DNA of 64,000 nt from Gammaproteobacteria bacterium (lineage in GTDB: Bacteria; Pseudomonadota; Gammaproteobacteria; UBA6429; Thiohalophilaceae), in NCBI GenBank assembly GCA_016125505.1, contig WGLP01000003.1, forward strand, positions 751,911 to 815,910, given 5' to 3'. Of the stretch, positions 8,545 through 16,895 are shown piece after piece (the first letter of the stretch is position 1; each line of letters begins with the position of its first letter). Below the pieces are notes generated by a model that worked only from the letters and a program-made list of their open reading frames with translations, searched no databases and was not told where the DNA came from. The position numbers were made by a program, and so were the translations under genes.

Positions 8545-9930
8545 ATGACTCACACCACCACCGAGCCATTACAAAAAGCACTCACCATCAACCTGGATAA
8601 GCGGGTATACGGTAGCATCGCCGAAATCGGCGGCGGCCAGGAAACCGCGCGCTGGTTTTTCCGTGCCGGCGGCGCGGCCGGGACTATCGCCAAATCCATG
8701 TCCGCTTATGATATGACATTCTCCGATGCGATTTACGGCCACGCACCGCGCTATGTGTGCCGCGAGCGCCTGCATTCCATGCTTGACCATGAATTTCAGT
8801 TGATCCTGGAGCGGCTGAATTCCGCGCGCGGACAGAACACCTGTTTCTTTGTCTTCGCCAACACCGTCGCCACCCGCAGTTATACCTATAAGGCCGATGG
8901 CCACGGCTGGCTCGGGATACGTTTTCAAACCGTGCCGGGCGAGGCACCCTCGCAAATCGACATGCACGTTAACCTGCACGGTCAGCAAGGCGTGCAGGAC
9001 CAGGAGACCCTCGGGATCATCGGTCTGAATCTGATCTACGCCGCGACCAAGCTGCATGACGACCCGGATGCCATCATCACCTCCTTGCTGGATAATGTGT
9101 TTCCGCAACTGGCCGAGATCGACATGATCGATTTTTCCGGGCCGGCCTTTGCGCGTGTCGACAATCGCCTGATGGCCCTGCGCCTGGTGGAAAAAGGCCT
9201 GAGCAGTGCCGCCCTGTTTCATCCGGACGGGCATCTGGTATCGGTGGCCGACAGCCTCTGGAAAAAGGCGGTGCTGGTGGAGCGCAGCCGCTTTCGTCCA
9301 CCCACGCTGTTCACCATGAACCTGCTGGACTGCGCGCGCGAGGCCTTTTTGCGTGACGCGCAATTACAGGCCGATGACCTGCTGGTACTGTCGGAAATCA
9401 CGCTGAACAATCTGAGCGACGGCCAGGACATCGATACCACGGATTATCTGCATCGCGCGGACCTTCTGTGCGCGCTGGGCATGAATGTGCTGATTTCCAA
9501 CTATGGTGAATATTACCGCCTGGCCCAGTATTTATTTCGCTACACCACGCAACCCATTGCCCTGGCCATGGGCGCCCTGTCACTGCGTGAACTGTTCGAC
9601 GAAAAATATTACGAGCATTTACCCGGCGGCATTCTGGAGAGTTTCGGGCGCCTGTTCAAACATGACCTGAGTATTTATATCTCGCCAGCCATCGATAAAG
9701 GCAGTATTCTCGGCCTCAAAGATATTCAGGTCGCGCGCAACCTGCGTCACCTGTTTGAGCACCTGCGGGAAAACCGCAATTTACGGCCACTCGATAGCAT
9801 AAACCATGATTACCTTAACATTTATTCCCACGAGGTCCTGGATAAAATCAAACACCACGCCGTGGATTGGCAACAAATGGTCCCGACGCAAGTGGCACAA
9901 CTCATCGAACAACGTAACCTGTTTCATTAA
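8545..9930 (+). CDS. conserved protein of unknown function, 461 residues
   Basis: The start at 8545 is preceded by a strong ribosome binding site (AAGGAGGTGA). There is no signal peptide or obvious membrane helix, so it is probably cytoplasmic. The N-terminus has VYGSIAEIGGGQETARWFF and a Gly/Ala-rich GGAAGTIAKSMSAYDMTF; acidic motifs LHDDPDAIITSLLDNVFPQL and IDMIDFSGPAF follow. I recognise no catalytic motif. Its stop overlaps the start of the gluconate dehydrogenase subunit 3 gene (TAATG), so the two are translationally coupled. A 100-base gap separates it from the NadE-like gene, so it may start a second transcription unit. It is a sound gene by length and start signals, and worth a structural search. 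Confidence 0.8.
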   Translation: MTHTTTEPLQKALTINLDKRVYGSIAEIGGGQETARWFFRAGGAAGTIAKSMSAYDMTFSDAIYGHAPRYVCRERLHSMLDHEFQLILERLNSARGQNTCFFVFANTVATRSYTYKADGHGWLGIRFQTVPGEAPSQIDMHVNLHGQQGVQDQETLGIIGLNLIYAATKLHDDPDAIITSLLDNVFPQLAEIDMIDFSGPAFARVDNRLMALRLVEKGLSSAALFHPDGHLVSVADSLWKKAVLVERSRFRPPTLFTMNLLDCAREAFLRDAQLQADDLLVLSEITLNNLSDGQDIDTTDYLHRADLLCALGMNVLISNYGEYYRLAQYLFRYTTQPIALAMGALSLRELFDEKYYEHLPGGILESFGRLFKHDLSIYISPAIDKGSILGLKDIQVARNLRHLFEHLRENRNLRPLDSINHDYLNIYSHEVLDKIKHHAVDWQQMVPTQVAQLIEQRNLFH

Positions 9931-10553
9931 TGCATAGACTGCTCAAACAATGGGACGCCAGCCTGACTCCCGCGCAATTCGCAAAACTCGATGCCAACCT
10001 GGCGCGGCGCGAATTTCTTTTTGATGGCCTCAAGGCCGCCGGTGCGCTCACGCTATTGCCCGCTACAATGTTGTTAACGGCCTGTGAAGAGGATCGCAAA
10101 CCGGATCAGGCGCGGCTGTCGCAAATCGAACCCTGGTATACTTTTGCCGCGGTACAACAGCAATTGTTTCCAGACGACGGCAACGGCCCGGATGCCAGGG
10201 GCATCAATGCCACGAGTTATCTGAAATTCGTGCTGGACGCGCCGGATACCGACCCCGACGATCGCAAATTCATTCTCGACGGCGTCGACTGGTTGAATCG
10301 ACTTGCCATCGCGCGTTTTAAGGCGGTCTTCGCCAATTGCGAACCGGTGGAAAAGGACAAGCTCCTGCACAACATTACCAGTAGCGACGCCGGCGAACGC
10401 TGGCTGTCGTTTTTGTTGCGCTATATCTTCGAGGCCTTATTGACCGATCCGGTGTACGGCGGCAATCCCAACGGGGTTGGCTGGAAATGGTTGCAGCATA
10501 TCCCGGGTTTTCCGCGCCCGCCTGCCAATAAACGCTATTTTGATTTGCTATGA
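9930..10553 (+). CDS. gluconate 2-dehydrogenase subunit 3 family protein, Tat-exported
   Basis: This 207-residue protein carries a twin-arginine motif (ARREFLFDGLKAAG, about residues 27-40), a hydrophobic stretch and LLTAC, which could serve as a lipobox. The rest, with QQQLFPDDGNGPDARGINA and DPVYGGNPNGVGWKWLQHIP, matches the gamma subunit of membrane-bound gluconate and related sugar/alcohol dehydrogenases. In that family this small subunit carries the flavoprotein through the Tat system and stays bound to it. The start overlaps the upstream stop and the stop overlaps the start of the GMC oxidoreductase gene (ATGA), so the two subunits should be made together. No cytochrome c subunit gene follows. 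Confidence 0.87.
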   Translation: MHRLLKQWDASLTPAQFAKLDANLARREFLFDGLKAAGALTLLPATMLLTACEEDRKPDQARLSQIEPWYTFAAVQQQLFPDDGNGPDARGINATSYLKFVLDAPDTDPDDRKFILDGVDWLNRLAIARFKAVFANCEPVEKDKLLHNITSSDAGERWLSFLLRYIFEALLTDPVYGGNPNGVGWKWLQHIPGFPRPPANKRYFDLL

Positions 10554-12244
10554 GCGACGCGGATGTCTGCATCATTGGCAGTGGTGCCGGCGCCGGTCCG
10601 GTCGCGCGGCAACTGGCGCAGGCCGGCTTTAATGTGGTCGTGTTGGAAAAAGGCCCGCACTTCACCCAGCAGGATTATTACAAGGACGAACTGGCGTGTT
10701 GCCTGCGCAGTGTGTACACGCCAAACCTGCGCAATGAACGTCACGTCATCGAAGACTACGCGGGCAAGGCTGCCGATGGTCACTATAAATGGTCGAGCCA
10801 GTCCACTGCGGACTCCGGTTGGGATTTCTGGAACGGCAATGTGGTGGGTGGTTCGTCCAATTTCATGAGCGGATTCTTTTACCGGCTCAAACCGCAGGAT
10901 TTTCGCTTGCTGTCGGAGTTCGGTCCCATTGCCGGCGCCAATCTGGTTGACTGGCCCATCAGTTACGAGGACCTCGAACCCTATTACACCATGGTCGAAC
11001 AGGTCGTCGGCGTCTCCGGCCATTTTCAACCGCACCCCTTTGCCGAACCGCGCTCGACGCCGGACTTTCCCTATCCGCCCACGACGGAACATGTGGTGTC
11101 GCGCCTGATCGACGATGCCTGTACGAAACTCCAGTTTCATTCCCTGCGCACGCCACGGGCGATCCTGTCACAGGCCATCAGTCCGCAGCGACGCAGTTGC
11201 GAGTACTCGGGCTATTGCGGGAGTTACGGGTGTGCCTCCGGCGCCAAGGGCAGCAGTCGCGAGGCCTTGTTGAATGATGCCGTGCACACCGGTCACTGCC
11301 GAATCCTGGCCAAGTGCAAGGTCAATCGCCTGCTCAGCGATAGCAGCGGCAAGGCCACGGCTGCCGAATATGTCGATGCCCATGGCGTGACGCATCAGCT
11401 GAGCGCACGCATTTTTGTCGTCGCCTGTCAGGCCGTGGAAACCGCGCGCCTGCTACTGCTCTCCACCGGCCCCAAGCATCCGCAAGGACTGGGTAACAAT
11501 CACGGCCAGGTCGGCAGGAATCTGGTGTTCTCCGCGGGCGGGTCGGGATACGGCGATCTGGTGTATCACGAATTGACTCCGCAACTGGTAGAACAACTTA
11601 AGTTACGCGGCCCCTTCGTCAATCGCGGCCTGCAGGATTGGTACTTCATCGACGACAAGCAATTCGGGGCCCGCGCCAAAGGCGGCACCATCGATTTTCT
11701 GTTGCGCCATCCCAATGCGGTGAATCGCGCCAACCAACTCAAGTGGGACAACCAGGATAAACTGCTGTGGGGCAGTGCCCTCAAACAAAAACTGAAAAAG
11801 GAATTTACCGAGTCACTCTCGGTGCGTTACGAAGTGTTTTGCGACTGGCTGCCAACGGATGACTGTTTCGTGTCGTTAGATCCCAAGGTCAAGGACAAGT
11901 GGGGCGTGCCGGTTGCGAAGATCCGCATCGGTTATCACGATCACGATCTCAAGGTAGGCCAATACCTGTCGGACAAGGCCAAACAGGTATTGCAGGCCAT
12001 GGGGACGAAGAACATTCGCGGTGACGTCAGCGGCTCACCACCGCAAAACCTGCAGGCCGGCGGGTGCCGCTTTGGCAAGGACCCCGCTACCTCCGTACTG
12101 GATCCACAGTGCCGCATTCACGATGCACCGAATGTCTTTGTCAGTGACGGTTCGTGGATGCCCACCGGCGGCAGCGTGCCGTATACCTGGACCATCTATG
12201 CTAACGCCTTCCGTGTGGCGGACATCATTAAACGCCAGTTATAA
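10550..12244 (+). CDS. GMC-family FAD oxidoreductase, gluconate dehydrogenase large-subunit type
   Basis: The protein has 564 residues. It starts with the FAD dinucleotide fold DVCIIGSGAGAGPVAR (5-20) and has the GMC signature NGNVVGGSSNFMSG near 95-108. A cysteine group at 217, 223 and 228 (RRSCEYSGYCGSYGCASGAK) is placed like the metal/Fe-S cysteines of this subgroup. The C-terminal part NLQAGGCRFG and SWMPTGGSVPYTWTIYANAF holds the active-site region. There is no signal peptide of its own, as expected if it is exported bound to subunit 3, with which it overlaps by four bases. It should oxidise an alcohol or sugar and pass electrons onward in the periplasm. The usual multihaem cytochrome c partner is absent here, so substrate and acceptor are open. 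Confidence 0.9.
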   Translation: MSDADVCIIGSGAGAGPVARQLAQAGFNVVVLEKGPHFTQQDYYKDELACCLRSVYTPNLRNERHVIEDYAGKAADGHYKWSSQSTADSGWDFWNGNVVGGSSNFMSGFFYRLKPQDFRLLSEFGPIAGANLVDWPISYEDLEPYYTMVEQVVGVSGHFQPHPFAEPRSTPDFPYPPTTEHVVSRLIDDACTKLQFHSLRTPRAILSQAISPQRRSCEYSGYCGSYGCASGAKGSSREALLNDAVHTGHCRILAKCKVNRLLSDSSGKATAAEYVDAHGVTHQLSARIFVVACQAVETARLLLLSTGPKHPQGLGNNHGQVGRNLVFSAGGSGYGDLVYHELTPQLVEQLKLRGPFVNRGLQDWYFIDDKQFGARAKGGTIDFLLRHPNAVNRANQLKWDNQDKLLWGSALKQKLKKEFTESLSVRYEVFCDWLPTDDCFVSLDPKVKDKWGVPVAKIRIGYHDHDLKVGQYLSDKAKQVLQAMGTKNIRGDVSGSPPQNLQAGGCRFGKDPATSVLDPQCRIHDAPNVFVSDGSWMPTGGSVPYTWTIYANAFRVADIIKRQL

Positions 12245-12249
12245 TTAAA

Positions 12250-12388
12250 CGCTTGTTTAAAAACGTCACGAGCGTAGCCAAGACAAGGCGCAAAAGAACG
12301 AGAAACCGGAGTTTACACGCCAGTAAATGAGGATTTCGAGTTCTTTTGCAATACCGTCATGGCAAGCGCAGTAGTTTTTCAACAAGCG
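12250..12388. repeat. 139-bp imperfect palindromic repeat (MITE/REP-like)
   Basis: The segment is close to its own reverse complement over its whole length. The ends are CGCTTGTT and AACAAGCG. Inside, GCAAAAGAACGAGAAA (12290-12305) faces TTTCGAGTTCTTTTGC (12334-12349), and AGTTTACACGCCAGTAAAT lies near the centre. It sits between two convergent genes, just after the GMC oxidoreductase stop, and would fold into a long hairpin in RNA. Repeats of this layout are dispersed, non-coding and mobile in many gammaproteobacteria. Only one copy lies in this window, so its dispersal is inferred. Confidence 0.65.
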
Positions 12389-12390
12389 GG

Positions 12391-13104
12391 TTAGCGGACG
12401 CTATAACCTCGTCCCTCCAGACACGCCCGCATCGCACGCTGATAATCTTCACGATTGGCATTGACCTCTGCCTGCGTCAGATCGCGGGGTGGTTGGGTGG
12501 GATCGTAACCCGTCTGCTTCACGCTCCACTGATGACAGGCAAAACGATCATCCGCCTGTTTTTGCGGGCTCTGGCCCTGCTTGGGATAGATGTACAATTC
12601 ATCCGGGACCAAGGCAGGTTGCTGCTCCGTCAGATCAGCCGGCGGATTCGTGACAACGTAGCCGTCACGTGCCGGGTCCCAGACATAATACACATCGTTG
12701 GCATAGTAATAAGGGATGCCACCGAACCAGATCGTGGTGTAAAACGCCGGCAGGAACGGCACCACGATCCCTATCGGCGGCGCTACCACGACAAACCGCG
12801 TACCGACCGGGCGGTACCAGATGCCACTGTGGAAGAAATAATGCTCATCGTGATAGCGAATCGAGTAGTGTCTGGGTGGCAGCTTGATGATGTTATAACC
12901 GGGTCGCGGATAATAGCGGTCATGGCTGTAACGATGATCCAGGCGGTAATCCTTGGGCGGGCGCTCGTAGCCGCGCTGACTATTATATTCCATGCGGCCA
13001 CGGCCCTCGTCGTCACGAAACTTGTCCGCATATGCAGCGCCGGACACGATACCGAATACCGCGCACAGCAAAATTATCCGGCTAACCAAACCATTCCGTT
13101 TCAT
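12391..13104 (-). CDS. secreted DUF6515-like protein
   Basis: This 237-residue protein has a Sec signal peptide ending near GAAYA. After a charged, Tyr/Arg/His-rich linker comes a beta-rich domain with YFFHSGIWYRPVGTRFVVV, PPIGIVVPFLP and GGIPYYYANDVYYVWD, the pattern I associate with DUF6515. The last 45 residues (FACHQWSVKQTGYDP and YQRAMRACLEGRGYSVR) are a separate module that recurs at the end of the neighbouring lipoprotein. It lies 38 bases downstream of that gene on the same strand, so they probably form an operon. An envelope role is likely but undefined. The family name is from memory of the pattern. Confidence 0.78.
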   Translation of the reverse strand: MKRNGLVSRIILLCAVFGIVSGAAYADKFRDDEGRGRMEYNSQRGYERPPKDYRLDHRYSHDRYYPRPGYNIIKLPPRHYSIRYHDEHYFFHSGIWYRPVGTRFVVVAPPIGIVVPFLPAFYTTIWFGGIPYYYANDVYYVWDPARDGYVVTNPPADLTEQQPALVPDELYIYPKQGQSPQKQADDRFACHQWSVKQTGYDPTQPPRDLTQAEVNANREDYQRAMRACLEGRGYSVR

Positions 13105-13142
13105 TGTCGCATCTCCTCTTTGAGTCTGCGTTACAGTTTCTG

Positions 13143-13730
13143 TTAACGCACCGTGTAACCACGACCTTCCAGACAGGCAGTCATGGCACGCCGGTAGTCG
13201 CGCGCCTGGCGATCCAGTCGCGCATACTGTTCAGCCTCTTTGGCATCATAGTGTTGTTGAATCCGTCCGGCCTGCTCCTGTTTGGCCTGGTCCGAGGCGG
13301 CCCCCAGCATGGCACCGGCAATCGCACCAAACACCATGCCGCTGCCATGATCACGCGGACCCGACAGGATGGAACCCACCACCGCACCGGTCACGGCACC
13401 CGCGGCCGTATCCGCACCGGGCGGTGTGGTAGGCACAACTTCCACCCGTTGGTGTGGCGCCAACTGCGCCTGGCCCGGATCAAATCCTGTTTGTTTCACT
13501 GCCCACAGATAACACTCGTAACGGTCACGTTCCTGTTGCGCCTTGCTTTGTCCTTTGGTGGGGTAAAAATAGATTTCCACCGACGGTGGTGGTGGCGGCG
13601 GCGCTGCACTCGGACGCACGGTGTATGCCGGTGGGGCGCAGGCGCTGAGTAAAAATCCGGCCAGGCCGAGCACAGTCACGGAACGTAAGGTTCCGGGGAC
13701 ATGAATTCGAAATCGTGACAGTTTGGACAT
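13143..13730 (-). CDS. glycine-zipper lipoprotein
   Basis: A protein of 195 residues starting MSKLSRFRIHVPGTLRSV; an in-frame start at 13982 would place 84 unlikely residues before the signal peptide. GFLLSAC is the lipobox. The middle carries a glycine zipper, AAGAVTGAVVGSILSG and GMVFGAIAGAMLGAA, as in 17-kDa surface antigen/SlyB-type outer membrane lipoproteins. Two regions, ECYLWAVKQTGFDP and YRRAMTACLEGRGYTVR, are shared with the next protein downstream; here the zipper is inserted between them. The start has AGGATAAC upstream as ribosome binding site. The likely role is in outer membrane or envelope stress; no specific function can be given. Confidence 0.8.
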   Translation of the reverse strand: MSKLSRFRIHVPGTLRSVTVLGLAGFLLSACAPPAYTVRPSAAPPPPPPSVEIYFYPTKGQSKAQQERDRYECYLWAVKQTGFDPGQAQLAPHQRVEVVPTTPPGADTAAGAVTGAVVGSILSGPRDHGSGMVFGAIAGAMLGAASDQAKQEQAGRIQQHYDAKEAEQYARLDRQARDYRRAMTACLEGRGYTVR

Positions 13731-13944
13731 GGTGTTATCCTGATTCGGATGAGCCTTGACAGGGAGCATAGGCCGTTTGGCTGAACGGCAGGTTAATCGT
13801 TTGGATTGCCTTTTCTTAAAATAATTCATTCCCGCAATATACACCGATGCCAAGTTGATCTTTTTGACCTGGCGCAATCCTGCTTGCCACTGTGCCGATC
13901 GGCAGGCAGTATTGCCCTGACCGCACCAAATCAAGTACACGTAC

Positions 13945-14946
13945 ATGGCCGCCAAAAAGACGACAAAAAAGAAGACCGCCAAGAAAAAAGCGACACGCGG
14001 TAAACTGGCGCCCAGTCAGCGCAAACGCGGGCTGGCGCCGGGGGATATCGTGCTGGGTCTGGATGACCCGGCCCTGCACGGTCTGGTGACAGAGATCCGC
14101 CACTGCGGCGGTGCCGCCATCGGCGCATACCATGAGCCCTTGTCCGGCCGCCCCGTGCTATTGGCAACCTTGCCGCTCAAGGCGGTGCAACCCACACCTT
14201 TTCAGCGTGACCTGTCGCCCACCCACACCAAACGCCTGGCACAGAAGATCGATGAGGCCGGCGCCTTTCTCGATCCCTTAATTGTGGTGCGCGGGGAAGA
14301 CGGCGGGTTCTGGACTCCCAACGGCCGCCACCGTCTGGCCGCCGCCAAGGTGTTGGGACTGCAGCTGATCACGGCCTTGATTTCACCGGACGAGGCCCTG
14401 GCCTACCGGATCCTGGCGCTGAATACCGAGAAGGCGCACAACGTGAAGGATCGCAGCCTCGAGGTCATCCGCATGGCGCGCAATCTTGCCGGAACCCGGC
14501 CGCGCAGCAAGGAAACCGATTACGCCGATCATTTCGAAGCAGCGGAGTTTTTAACCCTGGGCATTATCTACGAACAAAACAAGCGCTTTGCCGGTGGCGC
14601 CTATAGCCCTTTTTTGAAAAAGGTAGACCGCTTCGCCGATCGGACACTGCCGGTGAGTCTGCGCGCCCGGGAAGATTACGCTGCCCGACTGATCGCTATT
14701 GACGATCAGGTTAAAAAGATTATCGGCAAGCTGGAAAAGAAAGGCTTTAAGTCGCCTTACCTACGGACCTATGTCGTCGCGCGCATCAACCCGGTGCGTT
14801 TTCACCGTGCCAAGAAGGGCGAGACAACGCCGGCCATGCCTATCAAGGAGGCCTTGACCCGCATGGCGGCCGCCGCCAAACGTTTTGATGTCGACACGGT
14901 CAAACCCGGTGAACTGGCGCTGGTTGCCGCCATGAGCAGCGAATAA
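13945..14946 (+). CDS. ParB/Srx-domain protein with Lys-rich N-terminus
   Basis: This 333-residue protein opens with a Lys/Ala/Thr repeat (AAKKTTKKKTAKKKATRG), like histone-type or nucleic-acid-binding tails. A ParB-like N-terminal domain follows, with PFQRDLSPTHTKRLAQKI, LIVVRGEDGGFWTPNGRHR (GRHR is the conserved box) and ALNTEKAHNVKDRSLE. The C-terminal half is helical. It is not the canonical parB: it stands alone, without parA, and lacks the usual KorB-type helix-turn-helix. Proteins of this layout bind or hydrolyse nucleotides and contact DNA. It is divergent from the glycine-zipper lipoprotein gene. A DNA-associated role is inferred. Confidence 0.75.
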   Translation: MAAKKTTKKKTAKKKATRGKLAPSQRKRGLAPGDIVLGLDDPALHGLVTEIRHCGGAAIGAYHEPLSGRPVLLATLPLKAVQPTPFQRDLSPTHTKRLAQKIDEAGAFLDPLIVVRGEDGGFWTPNGRHRLAAAKVLGLQLITALISPDEALAYRILALNTEKAHNVKDRSLEVIRMARNLAGTRPRSKETDYADHFEAAEFLTLGIIYEQNKRFAGGAYSPFLKKVDRFADRTLPVSLRAREDYAARLIAIDDQVKKIIGKLEKKGFKSPYLRTYVVARINPVRFHRAKKGETTPAMPIKEALTRMAAAAKRFDVDTVKPGELALVAAMSSE

Positions 14947-15035
14947 CCCCGAAAACCTCGCCATTTTTATTTACCGCCGTTTCTCTATACTCTGCTCTCG
15001 CAAACGTGTTTGTCCCATAAATAAAGGAGAACGTT

Positions 15036-15266
15036 ATGGCTGGTGTTTATATCAATCGTGCGGATCCCTTGCACCGGCGCAGCACCGACAAGGGTTACCG
15101 GGTTGCCTGGAAACTGCGTAGCGGGTTTCAGCGCGGCCAACTCGATGGCGAATTGACTTACGGTGATGCCGTCAAAAAGGCGGGTGAACTCGGCAGTAAG
15201 GATCATGACAAGGTCTACTGGGCCGAGATGATCATGGATCCGAAATTCGAAATGAAATCCAAATAA
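15036..15266 (+). CDS. small conserved hypothetical protein
   Basis: A 76-residue soluble protein with a clear ribosome binding site (AAAGGAGAA, 5 bases before ATG) and an intrinsic terminator right after it, so it is a well-defined monocistronic gene or the end of a unit with the ParB-domain gene. It is rich in charged and Gly residues, with GYRVAWKLRSGFQRGQLDGE and YGDAVKKAGELGSKD. I recognise no family. No signal peptide, membrane segment or metal site is seen. Confidence 0.65.
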   Translation: MAGVYINRADPLHRRSTDKGYRVAWKLRSGFQRGQLDGELTYGDAVKKAGELGSKDHDKVYWAEMIMDPKFEMKSK

Positions 15267-15288
15267 ACTCACTATCACATCGATAACA

Positions 15289-15314
15289 AGGCGGGCCTCG
15301 GCCCGCCTTTTTTA
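15289..15314 (+). terminator. intrinsic terminator
   Basis: AGGCGGGC (15289-15296), loop CTCG and GCCCGCCT (15301-15308) form a perfect 8-bp GC-rich stem followed by six more T. It closes the small gene at 15036. Confidence 0.9.
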
Positions 15315-15393
15315 TGCGCGCGGGCCGGCAAATAGACAGCCGGCACGGATTGCGATACATATACGCCATGGTTTCCGCACGGAGGGGACAGTC

Positions 15394-15789
15394 ATGTCGG
15401 TACTGGTTTGCTGGCGTTGCGGCACTTCACTCAAGGATTTTCCCCAACCCCTGGTGCGCCTCGCACAATGCAAGGCCTGCGGCGCGGACCTGCACGTTTG
15501 CCGACTGTGTAAATTCTATAATCCCGGACATTTCGAAAAATGCGACCATGAAATGGCGGAACCCGCACGGGAAGTGGACGTCGCCAATTTTTGTCATTAC
15601 TTCCGTGCCCAGCCCGGCGCCTACAATCCCCAGGAAAAGACGCGCGCTGATGATGCCATGGCCGAACTGAAGGCGCTCTTTGGCGATACCAACAACGGCG
15701 AAAATGAAAGCCGCAAATCAGCAACAGATAAGACTTCAGACGAGGCGAAGGCCAAATTCGATGCCTTGTTTAAACGGGACAAAGACTAG
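15394..15789 (+). CDS. zinc-ribbon protein of unknown function
   Basis: A protein of 131 residues with a strong ribosome binding site (GGAGGGG). The N-terminal half holds eight or more cysteines in pairs: CWRC, CKAC, CRLC, a single C in KCDHE and C in NFCHYF, consistent with two zinc-binding ribbons. The C-terminal half is charged and helical (DDAMAELKALFG, EAKAKFDALFKRD) and may be an adaptor tail. It is found between a small conserved gene and a convergent metallopeptidase lipoprotein gene. Zinc binding is likely from the Cys pattern; a partner or pathway cannot be given. Confidence 0.75.
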   Translation: MSVLVCWRCGTSLKDFPQPLVRLAQCKACGADLHVCRLCKFYNPGHFEKCDHEMAEPAREVDVANFCHYFRAQPGAYNPQEKTRADDAMAELKALFGDTNNGENESRKSATDKTSDEAKAKFDALFKRDKD

Positions 15790-15804
15790 GTAGACTCCAA
15801 CCAC

Positions 15805-16875
15805 TTAAGGAATCGCGCTGATCTGCGTACCGGTCTTTGCATAGTTGTCGAGTGCGGCGATACGTTGTGACGACGGTAACGCGCCCACCCGCTTTGCCTC
15901 CCGATAAAACGCAGGCAGGTCGCCGTGCTGCGCGGCAAGCATGGCCAGAAACGCCGGCACCTTATCCGTGTAGGTAGCCACGAGCGCAAGGTGCGCATTA
16001 TTCAAATCCTGTTGCATCCAGTGATCGTAGGCACTGTAGCTGTGCCGTCCCCGCCAGTGCTGATATGTCTGTTTTAACCGTGCAAACAATTCCTGTTTGC
16101 CCTGCTGTTTTTGCGCAGCCGTCAGTGGTTGTGCATACAGTTCCCGGAGCTTTTGCCGTGTACTTATCATCATGCCGATGATCGCCTTGCGTTGTTCCCG
16201 CTGCAGCAGATAGCGTTGATATTGACCTGGATGGCCGGTATGTAAAAACCAGCGGCGCAGGCCCTCCTGTTCCACGGTATTGGCAAACGATTCGTTAAAG
16301 CTGCTATCGTCCTTCACGTACACGGTCTGGTGGCCCAGCTCATGAAACAAGGTGCCGACCATATCGGCATCGTCGTGCTGCAACATGGTGTTCAACACCG
16401 GGTCGTCAAACCAGCCCAGGGTGGAATAGGCCCAGGCACCACTGACGGCGACATCATCGCCGGTCTGCTGATCCTGTTTGGCGAAGGACACGGCATCCTG
16501 TTTGTGAAAATATCCCCGATAGTTGAAACAGCCGGCGAAGACATAACACCAGTGTTTTGGCGTCACGGAATAGGGCGGTGTGACGGTGACGTTCCAGGTA
16601 ACGTAGGGCCGCTGTAGATCGGCGTACTCGGTATAGCTGTCATTCTTTGGCAAGGCCAATGCGTTACTGGCGAACTGCCGCGCCTGTTGAATTAACTCCA
16701 GCTTGTGCCGCAACTCCGGATCCAGTGCGGGCTGTGCAAGCATATCCTTGATGGGTTGTTCGCGAGCGACAATCTCGAAGTGGCCCTGAATGGCCTGCCA
16801 GTAATAACCCACACTGCTGCAGCCGGACAGGGCCAACATATATATAGGTAAGAGCAGACGGTGCAGGCTGGGCAT
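15805..16875 (-). CDS. aminopeptidase-like zinc metallopeptidase lipoprotein
   Basis: This 356-residue protein starts MPSLHRLLLPIYMLALSGC, with LSGC as lipobox; a start further upstream at 16941 would overlap the divergent gene and was rejected. The zinc motif HELGHQ is near residue 200 and is followed by NESFANTVEQEGLRRW, which supplies the third ligand (E in NESFA), the pattern of PF10023-type putative aminopeptidases. The protein should be anchored in the envelope and act on peptides. It is divergent from the rhombosortase gene with only 20 bases between the starts, so their promoters must overlap the coding regions or one start is misplaced. Confidence 0.85.
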   Translation of the reverse strand: MPSLHRLLLPIYMLALSGCSSVGYYWQAIQGHFEIVAREQPIKDMLAQPALDPELRHKLELIQQARQFASNALALPKNDSYTEYADLQRPYVTWNVTVTPPYSVTPKHWCYVFAGCFNYRGYFHKQDAVSFAKQDQQTGDDVAVSGAWAYSTLGWFDDPVLNTMLQHDDADMVGTLFHELGHQTVYVKDDSSFNESFANTVEQEGLRRWFLHTGHPGQYQRYLLQREQRKAIIGMMISTRQKLRELYAQPLTAAQKQQGKQELFARLKQTYQHWRGRHSYSAYDHWMQQDLNNAHLALVATYTDKVPAFLAMLAAQHGDLPAFYREAKRVGALPSSQRIAALDNYAKTGTQISAIP

Positions 16876-16895
16876 ATGCGTTATAGTATCGCCCC

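Noticed and set aside
12346..13146. Plus-strand frame opposite the DUF6515-like gene
   Set aside because: Antisense of a gene with a clear signal peptide; it begins inside the palindromic repeat.
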